NCBI RefSeq assembly: GCF_003710935.1
Contig: NZ_RHHS01000032.1
Coordinates: 88,876-152,875 of the forward strand
Source: Brevibacillus gelatini
Lineage (GTDB): Bacteria; Bacillota; Bacilli; Brevibacillales; Brevibacillaceae
DNA: 64,000 nt
Direction of reading: 5' to 3'
This document shows, piece after piece, positions 33,604 through 42,530 of this stretch. Numbering within the stretch: the first letter of the stretch is position 1; each line of letters starts with the position of its first letter. Position numbers and translations under genes: made by a program. Under the pieces are notes generated by a model that ran no database searches, was not told the origin of the DNA, and saw only the letters and a list, made by a program, of their open reading frames with translations.

Positions 33604-34185
33604 TTGGAAACCATCATGTATCTCGTTCGCCACGGAGAAACAGAGTGGAATCAGAGTCGACGCATTCAGGGACACAGTGACATCGCTTTGAACGAGCACG
33701 GCAGGCGGCAGGCGGAACTGGTAGCCGACCGGTTCCGAAGCGAGACGATTCACGCTGTTTATTCCAGCGATTTAAGTCGTGCGCGTGAGACTGCTGCCAA
33801 AATTGCCGCAAATTTCTCCGTTTCCGTAGGCACGCAGCCTAATTTGCGCGAGCGCTGCTACGGGCAGTGGGAGGGGCTGACCTACGAGGAGATTCGTAAG
33901 CGCTTTGAAAATCAGGATGAGGCTTCCTGCGGGATTGAGACGTTTGAGGACATGCAGCGGCGTGCGGTGGCTGCTCTGACCGAGCTGGCTGTGAAGCATC
34001 AGAATGAGGCAATTGTGGTGGTTTCGCACGGCGGCCTCATCAACAGCTTTTTGCACTATGTAACAGCAGGGGAGCAGGGAACCGGGATTACGCGCATCGA
34101 CAACACGGGAATTTCCGTGTTCCGCTATGCCGACCGCAGGTGGGAAGTGCTCCAGGTAAATGATACTGACCATTTGGAAGCTTGA
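33604..34185 (+). CDS. Histidine phosphatase family protein (phosphoglycerate-mutase-like)
   Basis: A 193-residue branch-1 histidine phosphatase. LVRHGETEWNQSRRIQGHSDIALNEHGRRQA holds the phospho-accepting His in R-H-G; Y-S-S-D-L-S-R-A-R-E-T-A and LRERCYGQWEGLTYEE supply the second Arg and acid; VVVSHGGLINSFL has the second His. The start is TTG at 33604, 10 bp after AAAGGAG. Substrates of this group vary (phosphoglycerate, alpha-ribazole phosphate, nucleotides). It lies 26 bp before the diguanylate cyclase gene and is probably its operon partner. Confidence 0.88.
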   Translation: METIMYLVRHGETEWNQSRRIQGHSDIALNEHGRRQAELVADRFRSETIHAVYSSDLSRARETAAKIAANFSVSVGTQPNLRERCYGQWEGLTYEEIRKRFENQDEASCGIETFEDMQRRAVAALTELAVKHQNEAIVVVSHGGLINSFLHYVTAGEQGTGITRIDNTGISVFRYADRRWEVLQVNDTDHLEA

Positions 34186-34211
34186 GAAAATGCTGAGAGA
34201 GGGAGTTTCTC

Positions 34212-36458
34212 GTGGCAAGTAAAATGTTGGGGAAGTTAGAGACGGTCTTTTCCTACACGGCGCATTTTATCCTGCAATCTTGGCCGGAAAATAGCCCAGG
34301 CCTCCTTTTCCTGACAGATTCCGGGGGCCGTGTAATCAACTTCATGGACATGCATGATAGTCAATCTGGAAACTCTCTGTCTGCGGCTGCGCGCGAGTAC
34401 GTCCAGACCGGGAAAGTCTGCCATTATATTTTGGAATCGCTCGGCACGAAAGAGGTCGTTGTCAAGACCAAAAACGGGTACGTCTACGGAGCCTTTCCAC
34501 TGAAGGAGCTGGATGGCAGTGTACGGGCCGTCATTGGCATGATCGTCGCGCAGCAAGAGATTGAATTCGACCTGGGTGCGTACATGCGGGGGCTGGAGCC
34601 GCTCATTCGCATGGGGTACGATGCGTACATCCAGCACGCGACCAGCCAGATCGTGACAGATTTGACCCTGTATGACACCGCGCGGGATTTGCTGACCAAC
34701 TTGACTAGACAAATCAGCAGCATCATTTCAAAAGGCTATTGCTCGGCAGTGAAGCTCTCCGAAGAGGGAGTGCTGGTCCCACAGGATTGTGTCACGACGG
34801 AAGAAGCGGAGCCAGGCCAGGCTCATATCGCCCAATTGGTCACGCGCATCGGAAATACGCCAATCACGCCGATGGCACTCGACGATCATCGGGTCATCGT
34901 GGTCCCGGTAAGTCTGAATTCCGTTCCGCTGTACGCCCTGTTTTTGCACTTGCCGCCCAAGGAGCAGGACTGCTTCTATGATACACGCGACGTCGCCTTC
35001 CTGCAGGAGATCGCGGAAAAGGCGAGCTGTGCCCTCTGGCGTGCGATCATGTCCGACGATTTGCGCCGGGAAGCGAACAAAAAGGATCTGCTCTACCAGC
35101 TCATGTCAAAAATTCAGGCGTCCATTGACGTCAATGACGTCCTCCACGAGATCGTCACCAGCATCCCCAGCCTGTATCCGTATTTTTCGGTCGAGCTGTT
35201 CCTGACTGTGGAGCCGGATGCCACCACGCCCGTCAAGCAGCTGTCGTTCCAGGAAGACGAGCCGTCCACCAGCACGAAAGCGTACCTGGAAGGGCGATTG
35301 GTCGCAGAAGAAGTGGGCGAGGGCGATCAGCGGGTGACGGTAATTGCCGCGCCGCTTTTGGGCAAGCAAGGAATTTACGGCGTTTTGCAGGTGACTTCGA
35401 ATCAGCCGATTTCGTTGAGCCAGCATGAGAAGGATTACATTGCCATTTTGGCCGATACAGCAGGCACTGCATTTGAAAATGCCCAGCTTTACCAGCAATC
35501 GCGCAATCTGATACGCGAACTGCGTCTCATCAACGACATGGCCAGACAGCTGAACAAAAGTCTGGATTTAAAGGAAATTCTCGATTTTGTGACGGAAATG
35601 ATGCAAGCGACATTCGATGCGGAGTTTTGCGCCATTTTGCGAAAACAGCCGGAAGAAGACAAGTTTGATGTGCTCTCGGCGTCAATCCCCGCCTTCAACG
35701 GCACCGTCGTCAACGCGATTGAAAAACCGTTTCGGCAGATCATGCAGAGCAAGCAGACGCTGCTTCTTGCCCAGCCTGGCGCGGGTCCGCTTCCGTTTTC
35801 CATGTATTCCTGCTGCTCGCTCATGGGGGTTCCGCTTGTTGTGGAGGGCGAAATTAGCGGAGTGCTTCTAGTCGCTGATTCCCGCTATCATTCTTTTAGT
35901 TTTGACGACTACAAGCTGCTCGAAATTTTCGGCCAGCACGCAAGCCTCGCCATGACCAATGCCGTTTTGCACAACGAGATGGAGCGCATGGTCATTACGG
36001 ACAATTTGACCGGGCTGTTCACGAGACGCTATCTGAACGAGCAAGTCAGGGCATCGCTTGCCAAGGACAACTACGGCTCGCTGATTTTGATCGATATTGA
36101 CTACTTCAAGACGGTAAACGATACATTCGGACACCAGGTCGGAGACGAAGTGCTGATCCAGGTGGCCAACCTCATCCGTCACAGCATCAGAGAGAGCGAT
36201 ATTGCTGCGCGCTGGGGCGGAGAGGAGCTTGCTGTCTACCTGCCGCGCGTAGACAAGGCGACCGCTCACGCTGTCGCCGAGAGAATCAGGCAGTGCGTAG
36301 AGAAGGAGACGTCTCCGCGAGTGACGATTTCATGCGGTCTTGCGAAATGGAACAGGGAGATGGACGTCAATCTGAGCGTCGAAGCCTTGTTCCACCAGGC
36401 GGATATTGCGTTGTACGAAGCAAAAAATTCTGGCAGAAACCAGGTTGTTCTCGCCTAG
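34212..36458 (+). CDS. dgcP: GAF-GGDEF diguanylate cyclase (DgcP-like)
   Basis: A 748-residue cytoplasmic protein with no membrane segment. GAF-like sensor domains lie between about 160 and 580 (for example I-A-A-P-L-L-G-K-Q-G-I-Y-G-V-L-Q-V and M-G-V-P-L-V-V-E-G-E-I-S-G-V-L-L-V-A-D). The C-terminal GGDEF domain runs from about 590 (T-D-N-L-T-G-L-F-T-R-R-Y-L) and has an intact A-site R-W-G-G-E-E-L (669-673) and metal D-I-D-Y-F-K. It should make cyclic di-GMP. The neighbourhood (RefZ-like, EzrA-like, cysteine desulfurase, ThiI) matches Bacillus dgcP/ytrP, whose product is shorter. Start GTG at 34212. Confidence 0.87.
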   Translation: MASKMLGKLETVFSYTAHFILQSWPENSPGLLFLTDSGGRVINFMDMHDSQSGNSLSAAAREYVQTGKVCHYILESLGTKEVVVKTKNGYVYGAFPLKELDGSVRAVIGMIVAQQEIEFDLGAYMRGLEPLIRMGYDAYIQHATSQIVTDLTLYDTARDLLTNLTRQISSIISKGYCSAVKLSEEGVLVPQDCVTTEEAEPGQAHIAQLVTRIGNTPITPMALDDHRVIVVPVSLNSVPLYALFLHLPPKEQDCFYDTRDVAFLQEIAEKASCALWRAIMSDDLRREANKKDLLYQLMSKIQASIDVNDVLHEIVTSIPSLYPYFSVELFLTVEPDATTPVKQLSFQEDEPSTSTKAYLEGRLVAEEVGEGDQRVTVIAAPLLGKQGIYGVLQVTSNQPISLSQHEKDYIAILADTAGTAFENAQLYQQSRNLIRELRLINDMARQLNKSLDLKEILDFVTEMMQATFDAEFCAILRKQPEEDKFDVLSASIPAFNGTVVNAIEKPFRQIMQSKQTLLLAQPGAGPLPFSMYSCCSLMGVPLVVEGEISGVLLVADSRYHSFSFDDYKLLEIFGQHASLAMTNAVLHNEMERMVITDNLTGLFTRRYLNEQVRASLAKDNYGSLILIDIDYFKTVNDTFGHQVGDEVLIQVANLIRHSIRESDIAARWGGEELAVYLPRVDKATAHAVAERIRQCVEKETSPRVTISCGLAKWNREMDVNLSVEALFHQADIALYEAKNSGRNQVVLA

Positions 36459-36488
36459 AGCCAAACCAATGGCTCTTTTCTCTTTTTG
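36457..36488 (+). terminator. Intrinsic terminator after the cyclase
   Basis: AGAGCCA (36457-36463) pairs with TGGCTCT (36470-36476), T-rich after. Confidence 0.75.
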
Positions 36489-36575
36489 ATATGCTTTTTT
36501 GCAGTGCGGTTGACTCCTGTATAAGATATATCGGCAAAAACAGGGGAAACTTGAAATAAGAGGGAGGAGTTGACC

Positions 36576-37571
36576 ATGGACACGCGTGAGTTTCGCACCA
36601 GGGCGACACAAATTGCACCGGATATTTACTGTCTGGAAATTCCTACCCCGTTCAGTGTCGGAGCGGTCAACGTCTACTTGATAAAGGGCGACAAGCTGAC
36701 GCTGGTCGATGTGGGGCCGAAGACAGATGAGGCGTGGCAAGCGCTCGTGGAAGGCTTGCAGTCCGCCGGAGTTCGCGTGGAGGAGATCGAGCAGATTGTG
36801 CTGACGCACCATCACGTTGACCATTGTGGGCAGCTGGAAAAAGTACGACAGCTCTCCGGCGCCCAGACGCTGGCTCATCCGCAAGCGGCGCCATACGTCG
36901 AGCTGGATGCAGACTTCATGGATTTTCACGACCAGTTTTTTCTTGAGCTGTACCAAAAAAGCGGCGTGCCGAGCGACATGCTGGTCATCATTGCCAAGTT
37001 TCACAAGCTGATAACGACCTTTTCCGAGCCCAGCCGGATCGACGTATTGCTCAAGCATGAGCAGCGGGTGCCGCATCTGGAGGAATGGCAGGTACTCTAC
37101 ACGCCAGGGCACAGCCAAAGTCACCTGTCCCTGTACAGAGAGCGGGATCGCACCATGATCGGCGGCGATCACATCATCGGACACATTTCCTCCAATGCCT
37201 TTATCGAACCGCCGCGAGATCGTTCGGGGGCACGGCCGCTTACGCTCGTTCAATACCGGACGGCGCTGCAAATGTGTGCAGACATGGAAATCGACCGGGT
37301 GCTGTCGGGTCACGGCGAGATCGTCACCAACCATCGGGAGCTGATTCTCGCCCGGCTGCAAAAAAACTGGAGCAGGACAGACACACTGCGCCAACTGCTT
37401 GCCGATGGCGAAAAAACAGCTTACGAGCTGACCACGCTTTTGTTCCCTGCCCTGTATGAAAAAGAGCTGCCGCTGACGCTTTCCGAGACGATCGGGCATA
37501 TCGACCTGCTGACGATTTTGCACCAGATCGAGGTAACGGAAAAAGACGGCGTTTTGTACTACCACCTGTAG
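36576..37571 (+). CDS. MBL-fold metallo-hydrolase
   Basis: A 331-residue metallo-beta-lactamase-fold hydrolase. Metal ligands: LTHHHVDHCGQ (HxHxDH, about 80), T-P-G-H-S-Q-S-H (about 172), I-G-G-D-H (about 192) and S-G-H-G-E (about 245), followed by a helical C-terminal domain of the type in RNase Z/LACTB2-like hydrolases. GGGAGGAG lies 5 bp before the ATG at 36576; an in-frame TTG at 36570 overlaps that site. The substrate cannot be inferred. Confidence 0.87.
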   Translation: MDTREFRTRATQIAPDIYCLEIPTPFSVGAVNVYLIKGDKLTLVDVGPKTDEAWQALVEGLQSAGVRVEEIEQIVLTHHHVDHCGQLEKVRQLSGAQTLAHPQAAPYVELDADFMDFHDQFFLELYQKSGVPSDMLVIIAKFHKLITTFSEPSRIDVLLKHEQRVPHLEEWQVLYTPGHSQSHLSLYRERDRTMIGGDHIIGHISSNAFIEPPRDRSGARPLTLVQYRTALQMCADMEIDRVLSGHGEIVTNHRELILARLQKNWSRTDTLRQLLADGEKTAYELTTLLFPALYEKELPLTLSETIGHIDLLTILHQIEVTEKDGVLYYHL

Positions 37572-37696
37572 CCAGACCAATCCCTGTCATTGGCTGTCCA
37601 AGCAGAATAAGCCTATTCCTCCCCGGAAACGCTAAAAGGGACAATTATCCTGAAACCACCTGGAAGTGGCCGAAGGGTAGCCAAGGGAGGAAGCGT

Positions 37697-38599
37697 ATGC
37701 GCAAGTATTGGACGATATGCCTGTTGACAGTGGCATGTACGGTTGGCGGCTGCACTCAAATGGGCGTCAAGCAAAACCCCAGCTCCACCTTTGAAGAGGT
37801 GCGCGACCAGTTTGCGGCCCAGAGCTCGTATGCGTTTTACGGCAGGACCAAGCTTTTGACCGCAAACAGCGCCAATGCCAACATGGTGAACTTTTCCGGA
37901 CGCAAAGACGGCGAGGCAGAGTATATGAATGTGAAAATTTCCGTCCCGGAGGAAAAGCGGGTGCAGACATTGGCGCTTCTGCGTGAGGGCAGTGAGCTGT
38001 ACGCCAAACAGGAGCAAGGGGAAAAATGGAAGCCCGTATCGGGAGATGGCGTCGCTCTGCGGCAGGAGATGGACAACTGGAGTCCCAGTTTTTGTTTCCA
38101 ACAATTGGATGAAATGAAAAAGGACGTCCGCCAACTGCCGGATGAAAACCCCAGGGACGATCTGGAAGCGATCAGCGTCACGCTGGATTCAGCCAAGCTG
38201 AAGGCGTGGCTGGCCGCGCAAATGCAGGAGCAGGCTGCCGCAGGCTCGCGGATTCAGTCCGCCGCCGGGCCGTTTCCCGGGCACAAGCCGAAGCTGAAGC
38301 TGGCGATGCAACTGTCCGATGGGGACTGGGCAGGGGCGAGCGTGCGCCAGGGAGGCACTTCGATTCAAGCGAAGCAGTCCCAGGACGTAAAGGCATTGGT
38401 CGATCAGATGGACGTTGAAGCGGAGTGCACGATTTACTACAACAAAAACACGATGCTCCCGACCAACATGACGATGTCGATCCGCTCCGCTTACGATCTG
38501 CATGACCAGCGGGTAAAAGAGCATTCCCAGGTGGAGACCTTTTTGCAAAATTACGGGCGGGCAAAGCCGGTCCCGGCCCCGGACGAGGGCGCCAAATAA
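37697..38599 (+). CDS. Putative lipoprotein
   Basis: A 300-residue exported protein with signal peptide MRKYWTICLLTVACTVGGC and a lipobox V-G-G-C (Cys19), so lipid-anchored on the outer face of the membrane. The mature part has beta-strand pairs such as Y-A-F-Y-G-R-T-K-L and A-E-Y-M-N-V-K-I-S, like LolA/LppX-fold lipid-binding lipoproteins, but I cannot name a family. AGGGAGGAAG precedes the ATG. Confidence 0.75.
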   Translation: MRKYWTICLLTVACTVGGCTQMGVKQNPSSTFEEVRDQFAAQSSYAFYGRTKLLTANSANANMVNFSGRKDGEAEYMNVKISVPEEKRVQTLALLREGSELYAKQEQGEKWKPVSGDGVALRQEMDNWSPSFCFQQLDEMKKDVRQLPDENPRDDLEAISVTLDSAKLKAWLAAQMQEQAAAGSRIQSAAGPFPGHKPKLKLAMQLSDGDWAGASVRQGGTSIQAKQSQDVKALVDQMDVEAECTIYYNKNTMLPTNMTMSIRSAYDLHDQRVKEHSQVETFLQNYGRAKPVPAPDEGAK

Positions 38600-38613
38600 G
38601 CAGCAAAAGAACA

Positions 38614-38656
38614 GACGCTCACTTTCCATTGTCAGCGGACAGGGAGCGTCTTTTTT
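38614..38656 (+). terminator. Intrinsic terminator after the lipoprotein gene
   Basis: GACGCTC (38614-38620) pairs with GAGCGTC (38644-38650), then TTTTTT. Confidence 0.85.
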
Positions 38657-38967
38657 CTGTCAGGGGAATGCGTTCGTGATGCAGGACGGCAGGTGCGGCG
38701 GCCAGGACAGGCTGTCGGGGGGTTTTTCGTCTGGCAGAGGTAACTCTTTTCGGACTTTGCGCGTCTTTATTCATGGCAAAGAGGCGCACACCGAGCCGCT
38801 TTCTTCCCAGCTTTTTTCTAGGGCGAACTGCATTCCTAGAAGGAATACAGGAAAACTTTGTCGAACTAACAACAAGTCTATCTTTTTGCGTCGAAAAATC
38901 ATGAATTGATTTTCAGGCAATTGTCGCCTCTGGTTTTGATGAGCGTAAAAGGGGATGGGAATCAGCG
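38657..38967. other. Intergenic region before the tetR-like gene
   Basis: No supported gene. The stretch presumably holds the refZ-like promoter; I see an A/T-rich CGAAAAATCATGAATTGATTTTC block around 38892-38914 but no clear promoter pair. Confidence 0.45.
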
Positions 38968-39570
38968 ATGGATCAGACGAAAATGCGTATTTTGTCCGCA
39001 GCCGCAAAGCTGTTTGACACATACGGCTACAAAGGGACGTCCGTTAGACAAATCGCTGCCGAAGCACAAGTAAACGCCGCGCTGATTTCTTATCACTTCC
39101 AGGGCAAGCAGGGAGTGCTGGAGACCCTGATCGCCTCTTATTTTGAGACGCTGTTTCGGCTGCTGGAAGAGCAGGAAGCCGAGCAGCAGCATGTCTCTGC
39201 CATTCAACGACTTGAACAGGTGATCCAGCTTTATTTGCGCTTTCAACTGGAGCATGCGCCGATCACCCGGCTGGTTCATCGGGAACTGAGTGTCGAGTCG
39301 ATGCTTGCCCGTGAAGTGATGACGCTGTACATGAGCCGATGGAAGCACGGCCTTTCCCGCGTGATGGAGGGCGGTGTGGCATCGGGCGATTTTTTGCCTG
39401 TATCTGTTGATCGCATAGTGCTGGCCGTAAGCAGCCAGTTGATATATCCGTTTTTACAACCGCAAATGGTTCGCCAGGTTTACGATCTGGAGCCGTTTTC
39501 CGAGGAGTTCGCCAGGTGGCTGCAAGATTCCATCATGCGCTTTTTGCGCGGGATTTTGCTGCCCGGCTAG
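38968..39570 (+). CDS. refZ: TetR-family regulator, probable RefZ orthologue
   Basis: A 200-residue TetR protein. N-terminal HTH: K-M-R-I-L-S-A-A-A-K-L-F-D-T-Y-G-Y-K-G-T-S-V-R-Q-I-A-A-E-A-Q-V-N-A-A-L-I-S-Y-H-F, then an all-helical ligand/dimer domain. In Bacillus RefZ (YttP), of similar length, sits in the same neighbourhood next to ezrA and binds motifs near the chromosome origin to position the polar septum. The assignment rests on synteny and length rather than on diagnostic residues. Followed after 67 bp by the EzrA-like gene. Confidence 0.65.
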   Translation: MDQTKMRILSAAAKLFDTYGYKGTSVRQIAAEAQVNAALISYHFQGKQGVLETLIASYFETLFRLLEEQEAEQQHVSAIQRLEQVIQLYLRFQLEHAPITRLVHRELSVESMLAREVMTLYMSRWKHGLSRVMEGGVASGDFLPVSVDRIVLAVSSQLIYPFLQPQMVRQVYDLEPFSEEFARWLQDSIMRFLRGILLPG

Positions 39571-39637
39571 GTACGCCCTCGAAGGCTTTCATCAATGGCC
39601 TGGCACAGTGAAGTTTTCCAAAGGGGATGTTTGACAA

Positions 39638-42076
39638 GTGAAACGAAAACTATTCCTGCTCTGTCTGGCAGGCATGTTGCTATACACGAATCCGGCTTAC
39701 GCCACACCTTTTCCGGACAAAACCGATGAGGTCGTGCAGGACGCCGACAACTACATGAAAAAAGAAGAAAAGGAAAAGTTTGCACAGTCTCTGCAAAGCT
39801 TGCCTGGCAGCTACAAGGTCGTCGTGGTGGAAAGCACGGCCCCGGAAGCAGAATCCCCTGACATGTACGCGCAGAAGCTGTTTGACAACTACAATTTGGC
39901 TGATGACGCGTTGATGGTCGTGCTCGACTACAATACCGAGCAGCTCGGGATGTACGCAGGGCCAGCCTTGCAGGCCAAGGGCGTGACGACAGAGCTTTTG
40001 CACGACAAAATCACGTCGTACTACGATCCTTTTCGCAACCAGAAGCAGTATTTGACCGGCATTCAGACCGTGATCGGGGAAGTGAACCGGGAGCTGAGCA
40101 GCATTTCGGACAAGCAGGCTGCAGCGACTGGGAATGATGCGAAAGCGCAGGAGCAGTCGGAAGAAAAAGACATGCTTGGCGGCATTCCGTGGTGGATCTA
40201 CTTGATCGGAGCTGTGTTTGCGGGGCTGTCAGTCCTATTGATTTACGCCATGATTCGCCGCCGCGCGATTTTCAGGCAGGTCGATGACGTAGAAGACTGG
40301 AAGGACGAGCTGGTTGAAAAAATCAACGTCATCGAGGTGGAAAAGCCGCTGCGCCGCTCCAGCGGAATGACAGAGGTGCGCTATCACCACCTGGCTGACA
40401 AAAAGGAAAACCTGCTGCGCATTCGCATTCCGGATGTGGAGATGATGATTCTCGATGCGGAAGAAGCGTGCGACCGTTTCCGTTTTTCCCTGGCTTTGGG
40501 CATGCTGGATGAGGCGAGAGAGACGCTGACCCAGATCGAGGACGAGCTGAACGATCTGAAGGAAGACACGACAAAGGTGGCGATCGCCAAGCAGGAGAGC
40601 AAGGTCGTCATTCCGGAAATCGGCAAGCAGGTGGAGCAGATGGAGCGCCGCCTGTCCGATTTGCGTCTGGAATACGGACTGGCTTTTCACGAGCTGAAAG
40701 CGTCGCTGGACGAGGTAGAGACGATGAGAAACCTCGTGAAAACGTCGCGGGCGGCAGGCGACGATATTGCCGCCTACGATACGACGCTCAAGGCCCAGCA
40801 GTTGCTGGAGCGGGTCGGACAAGCGATGGAGCAGATCCCGGCGCTGGTGCAGCGCGTGAAAAAGGAAATGCCGGAGGAGTTCAGACAGCTGGAGGACGGA
40901 ATCAGCCAGGCGACCCGCGACGGCTTTGACTTGAACCAGGATTCGCTGGACAAGGCGATGCTGCAAGCCAAGCAATTGCTATCCTCTGCGAAAGGCGCGC
41001 TGGAAGAGGGCAATCTGGAGATGGTCATGACGCATTCCAAGGCGTTTGACGTCTTGATCGAAGCTACCTACCAGAGCATCGAAGAAGGAGTGCTGGCTCA
41101 GCACGAGGCAGCGGCCGCTTCGGCGCAAGTCCAGGAGAAGCCGCCGGTGTTTGCAGAAGAGTCGCACGCAGGTGAGGAAGAAGCAGAGCAAGCGAACAGT
41201 GTGCTGTCTGAAAAAGAACAGGAAGGCAGCGACGCGGAAGTCGCAGCGATCATCGAGCAGGCTCAGGAAGCGCAGCCACCAGTCGTCGACGAGCAGCGGG
41301 AGTCCGTTCGCGAGGAACAGGAACCACAAGCGAACAGGCAGGTGGAGGAAGCGGGCGAGTTTGCTTCCGACACAGCAGCTGCGGCAGTCACGCGCGACCA
41401 ACTGAGCGAGGCGGAACGGACTGTGCTGCTTAAGGCCGTCAAAGAACCTGCGAATCCGAAGAAACAAAGCATGGCAGATGCGCCTGCCCAGCAGGAAAGC
41501 CGCGACCACGCAGAAGTCGAGTACGAGCTGGTCATTCCGAAGAGCCAGATGAAGCCGGAGGAGCCTTATCAGGAGGAAGAGCCGGATTATTTGCTGATCG
41601 AGACAGAGGATGATGCCCTCGATGAGTTGGAACGCATTTCCAGCACACTTATCCGTGTGCGCCAGCAGATCAAGCGAAGCTATTTGCCGGGTGTTCCGGA
41701 TCAGCTCAAGTATATGTTTGAAGAAGTCGTCCAGACGTTGGGGCGGATCAAGACGATCATGGAGCAATACCGTTACGATCTGGAGGAAGTGGCGATTTTG
41801 ATCCAGGAAGCGCACGAACTGGTCGTAGAAACGGAGCGGATGGCCGAGCAGACGATTTCGGCCTGCCAGCTGGCGGAAGGAGCCATCCAGTACACCAACC
41901 GCTATCGCAGGCAAAACCGTTATGTCAATGAACTGCTGACCAAAGCGGAGCAGGCGTTCAGACAACTGTCCTTCACGGAAGCTTACAAGCTGGCGGAAGA
42001 GGCGCGTCTCGTCGTGGAAGGCGAGCCGGACAGGGAGGACAACCGCTGGCTTTTGCGCAGAAAGAAAAAGGGGTGA
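39638..42076 (+). CDS. TPM-domain / EzrA-like fusion membrane protein
   Basis: An 812-residue protein. Signal peptide to about residue 22 (ending T-N-P-A-Y-A), an external TPM (YgcG-like) domain (about 25-160: VVVVESTAPEAESPDMYAQKLF, A-L-M-V-V-L-D-Y), one membrane helix (184-206), then about 600 cytoplasmic residues of helical, spectrin-like repeats broken by an acidic Glu/Gln/Ala-rich segment (about 480-640). The last 100 residues (QYTNRYRRQNRYVNELLTKAEQAFRQLSFTEAYKLAEEA) strongly recall the EzrA C-terminus, and position by refZ matches ezrA. Likely the local EzrA counterpart acting on FtsZ (inference). Start GTG. Confidence 0.75.
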   Translation: MKRKLFLLCLAGMLLYTNPAYATPFPDKTDEVVQDADNYMKKEEKEKFAQSLQSLPGSYKVVVVESTAPEAESPDMYAQKLFDNYNLADDALMVVLDYNTEQLGMYAGPALQAKGVTTELLHDKITSYYDPFRNQKQYLTGIQTVIGEVNRELSSISDKQAAATGNDAKAQEQSEEKDMLGGIPWWIYLIGAVFAGLSVLLIYAMIRRRAIFRQVDDVEDWKDELVEKINVIEVEKPLRRSSGMTEVRYHHLADKKENLLRIRIPDVEMMILDAEEACDRFRFSLALGMLDEARETLTQIEDELNDLKEDTTKVAIAKQESKVVIPEIGKQVEQMERRLSDLRLEYGLAFHELKASLDEVETMRNLVKTSRAAGDDIAAYDTTLKAQQLLERVGQAMEQIPALVQRVKKEMPEEFRQLEDGISQATRDGFDLNQDSLDKAMLQAKQLLSSAKGALEEGNLEMVMTHSKAFDVLIEATYQSIEEGVLAQHEAAAASAQVQEKPPVFAEESHAGEEEAEQANSVLSEKEQEGSDAEVAAIIEQAQEAQPPVVDEQRESVREEQEPQANRQVEEAGEFASDTAAAAVTRDQLSEAERTVLLKAVKEPANPKKQSMADAPAQQESRDHAEVEYELVIPKSQMKPEEPYQEEEPDYLLIETEDDALDELERISSTLIRVRQQIKRSYLPGVPDQLKYMFEEVVQTLGRIKTIMEQYRYDLEEVAILIQEAHELVVETERMAEQTISACQLAEGAIQYTNRYRRQNRYVNELLTKAEQAFRQLSFTEAYKLAEEARLVVEGEPDREDNRWLLRRKKKG

Positions 42077-42082
42077 GGATAC

Positions 42083-42283
42083 ATGCAATTTCTTCCCTTT
42101 TTTCTCTTGGCAGCAGGCGTTCTCGTCATGCTCCAGCCGCGCACCAAAAGATGGAAGGCGCGGATGAACGCCCATTTCCAGGGCAATGAACAGCGGATCA
42201 AGCAGCGGGCCAACACGTTCTTTTTGCTCGGTTTGGCCTTTGTGCTGGCTGGATTTGCTTACTTGTTCCGGCTGGTCGGATAA
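42083..42283 (+). CDS. Small membrane protein with two helices
   Basis: A 66-residue protein with two hydrophobic segments (F-L-P-F-F-L-L-A-A-G-V-L-V-M-L and F-F-L-L-G-L-A-F-V-L-A-G-F-A-Y-L-F) around a basic loop. It begins 6 bp after the EzrA-like gene, so it is translationally linked and may be a partner. I do not recognise a family. AGGGGTGAGGA lies just before the ATG. Confidence 0.7.
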   Translation: MQFLPFFLLAAGVLVMLQPRTKRWKARMNAHFQGNEQRIKQRANTFFLLGLAFVLAGFAYLFRLVG

Positions 42284-42300
42284 AAAAGTAAACGGCATGC

Positions 42301-42363
42301 AAAAACACCTGATCGCACGAGTGGGAGGACGCGGTTCTCCTCTCGTGACGGCAGGTGTTTTTT
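42301..42363 (+). terminator. Intrinsic terminator after the EzrA-like operon
   Basis: AAAAACACCTG pairs with CAGGTGTTTTT. Confidence 0.8.
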
Positions 42364-42370
42364 GTTGGAC

Positions 42371-42410
42371 AAAAAAGAAGCACCGCTCACGAAGGCGGTG
42401 CTTCTATTAG
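42371..42410. terminator. Second hairpin, likely terminator
   Basis: GAAGCACCGC (42377-42386) and GCGGTGCTTC (42395-42404), preceded by AAAAAA, so best oriented for the minus strand. A third stem, GCACCTTG/CAAGGTGC (42443-42471), lies nearby. Confidence 0.65.
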
Positions 42411-42530
42411 GGAAGATAAAGGGAGTAAAAACCTGTTAACCGGCACCTTGCAACTGGGGGGAGCAAGGTGCTGATTCCTCTTTTCGAAAAAAAGAGTACC
42501 TGCCTCTAAGCTTCCCTCATTCGTCTTTTT

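Noticed and set aside
40979..42298. 439-codon minus-strand ORF
   Set aside because: Shadow of the EzrA-like gene, rich in Leu/Arg as expected for an antisense frame.
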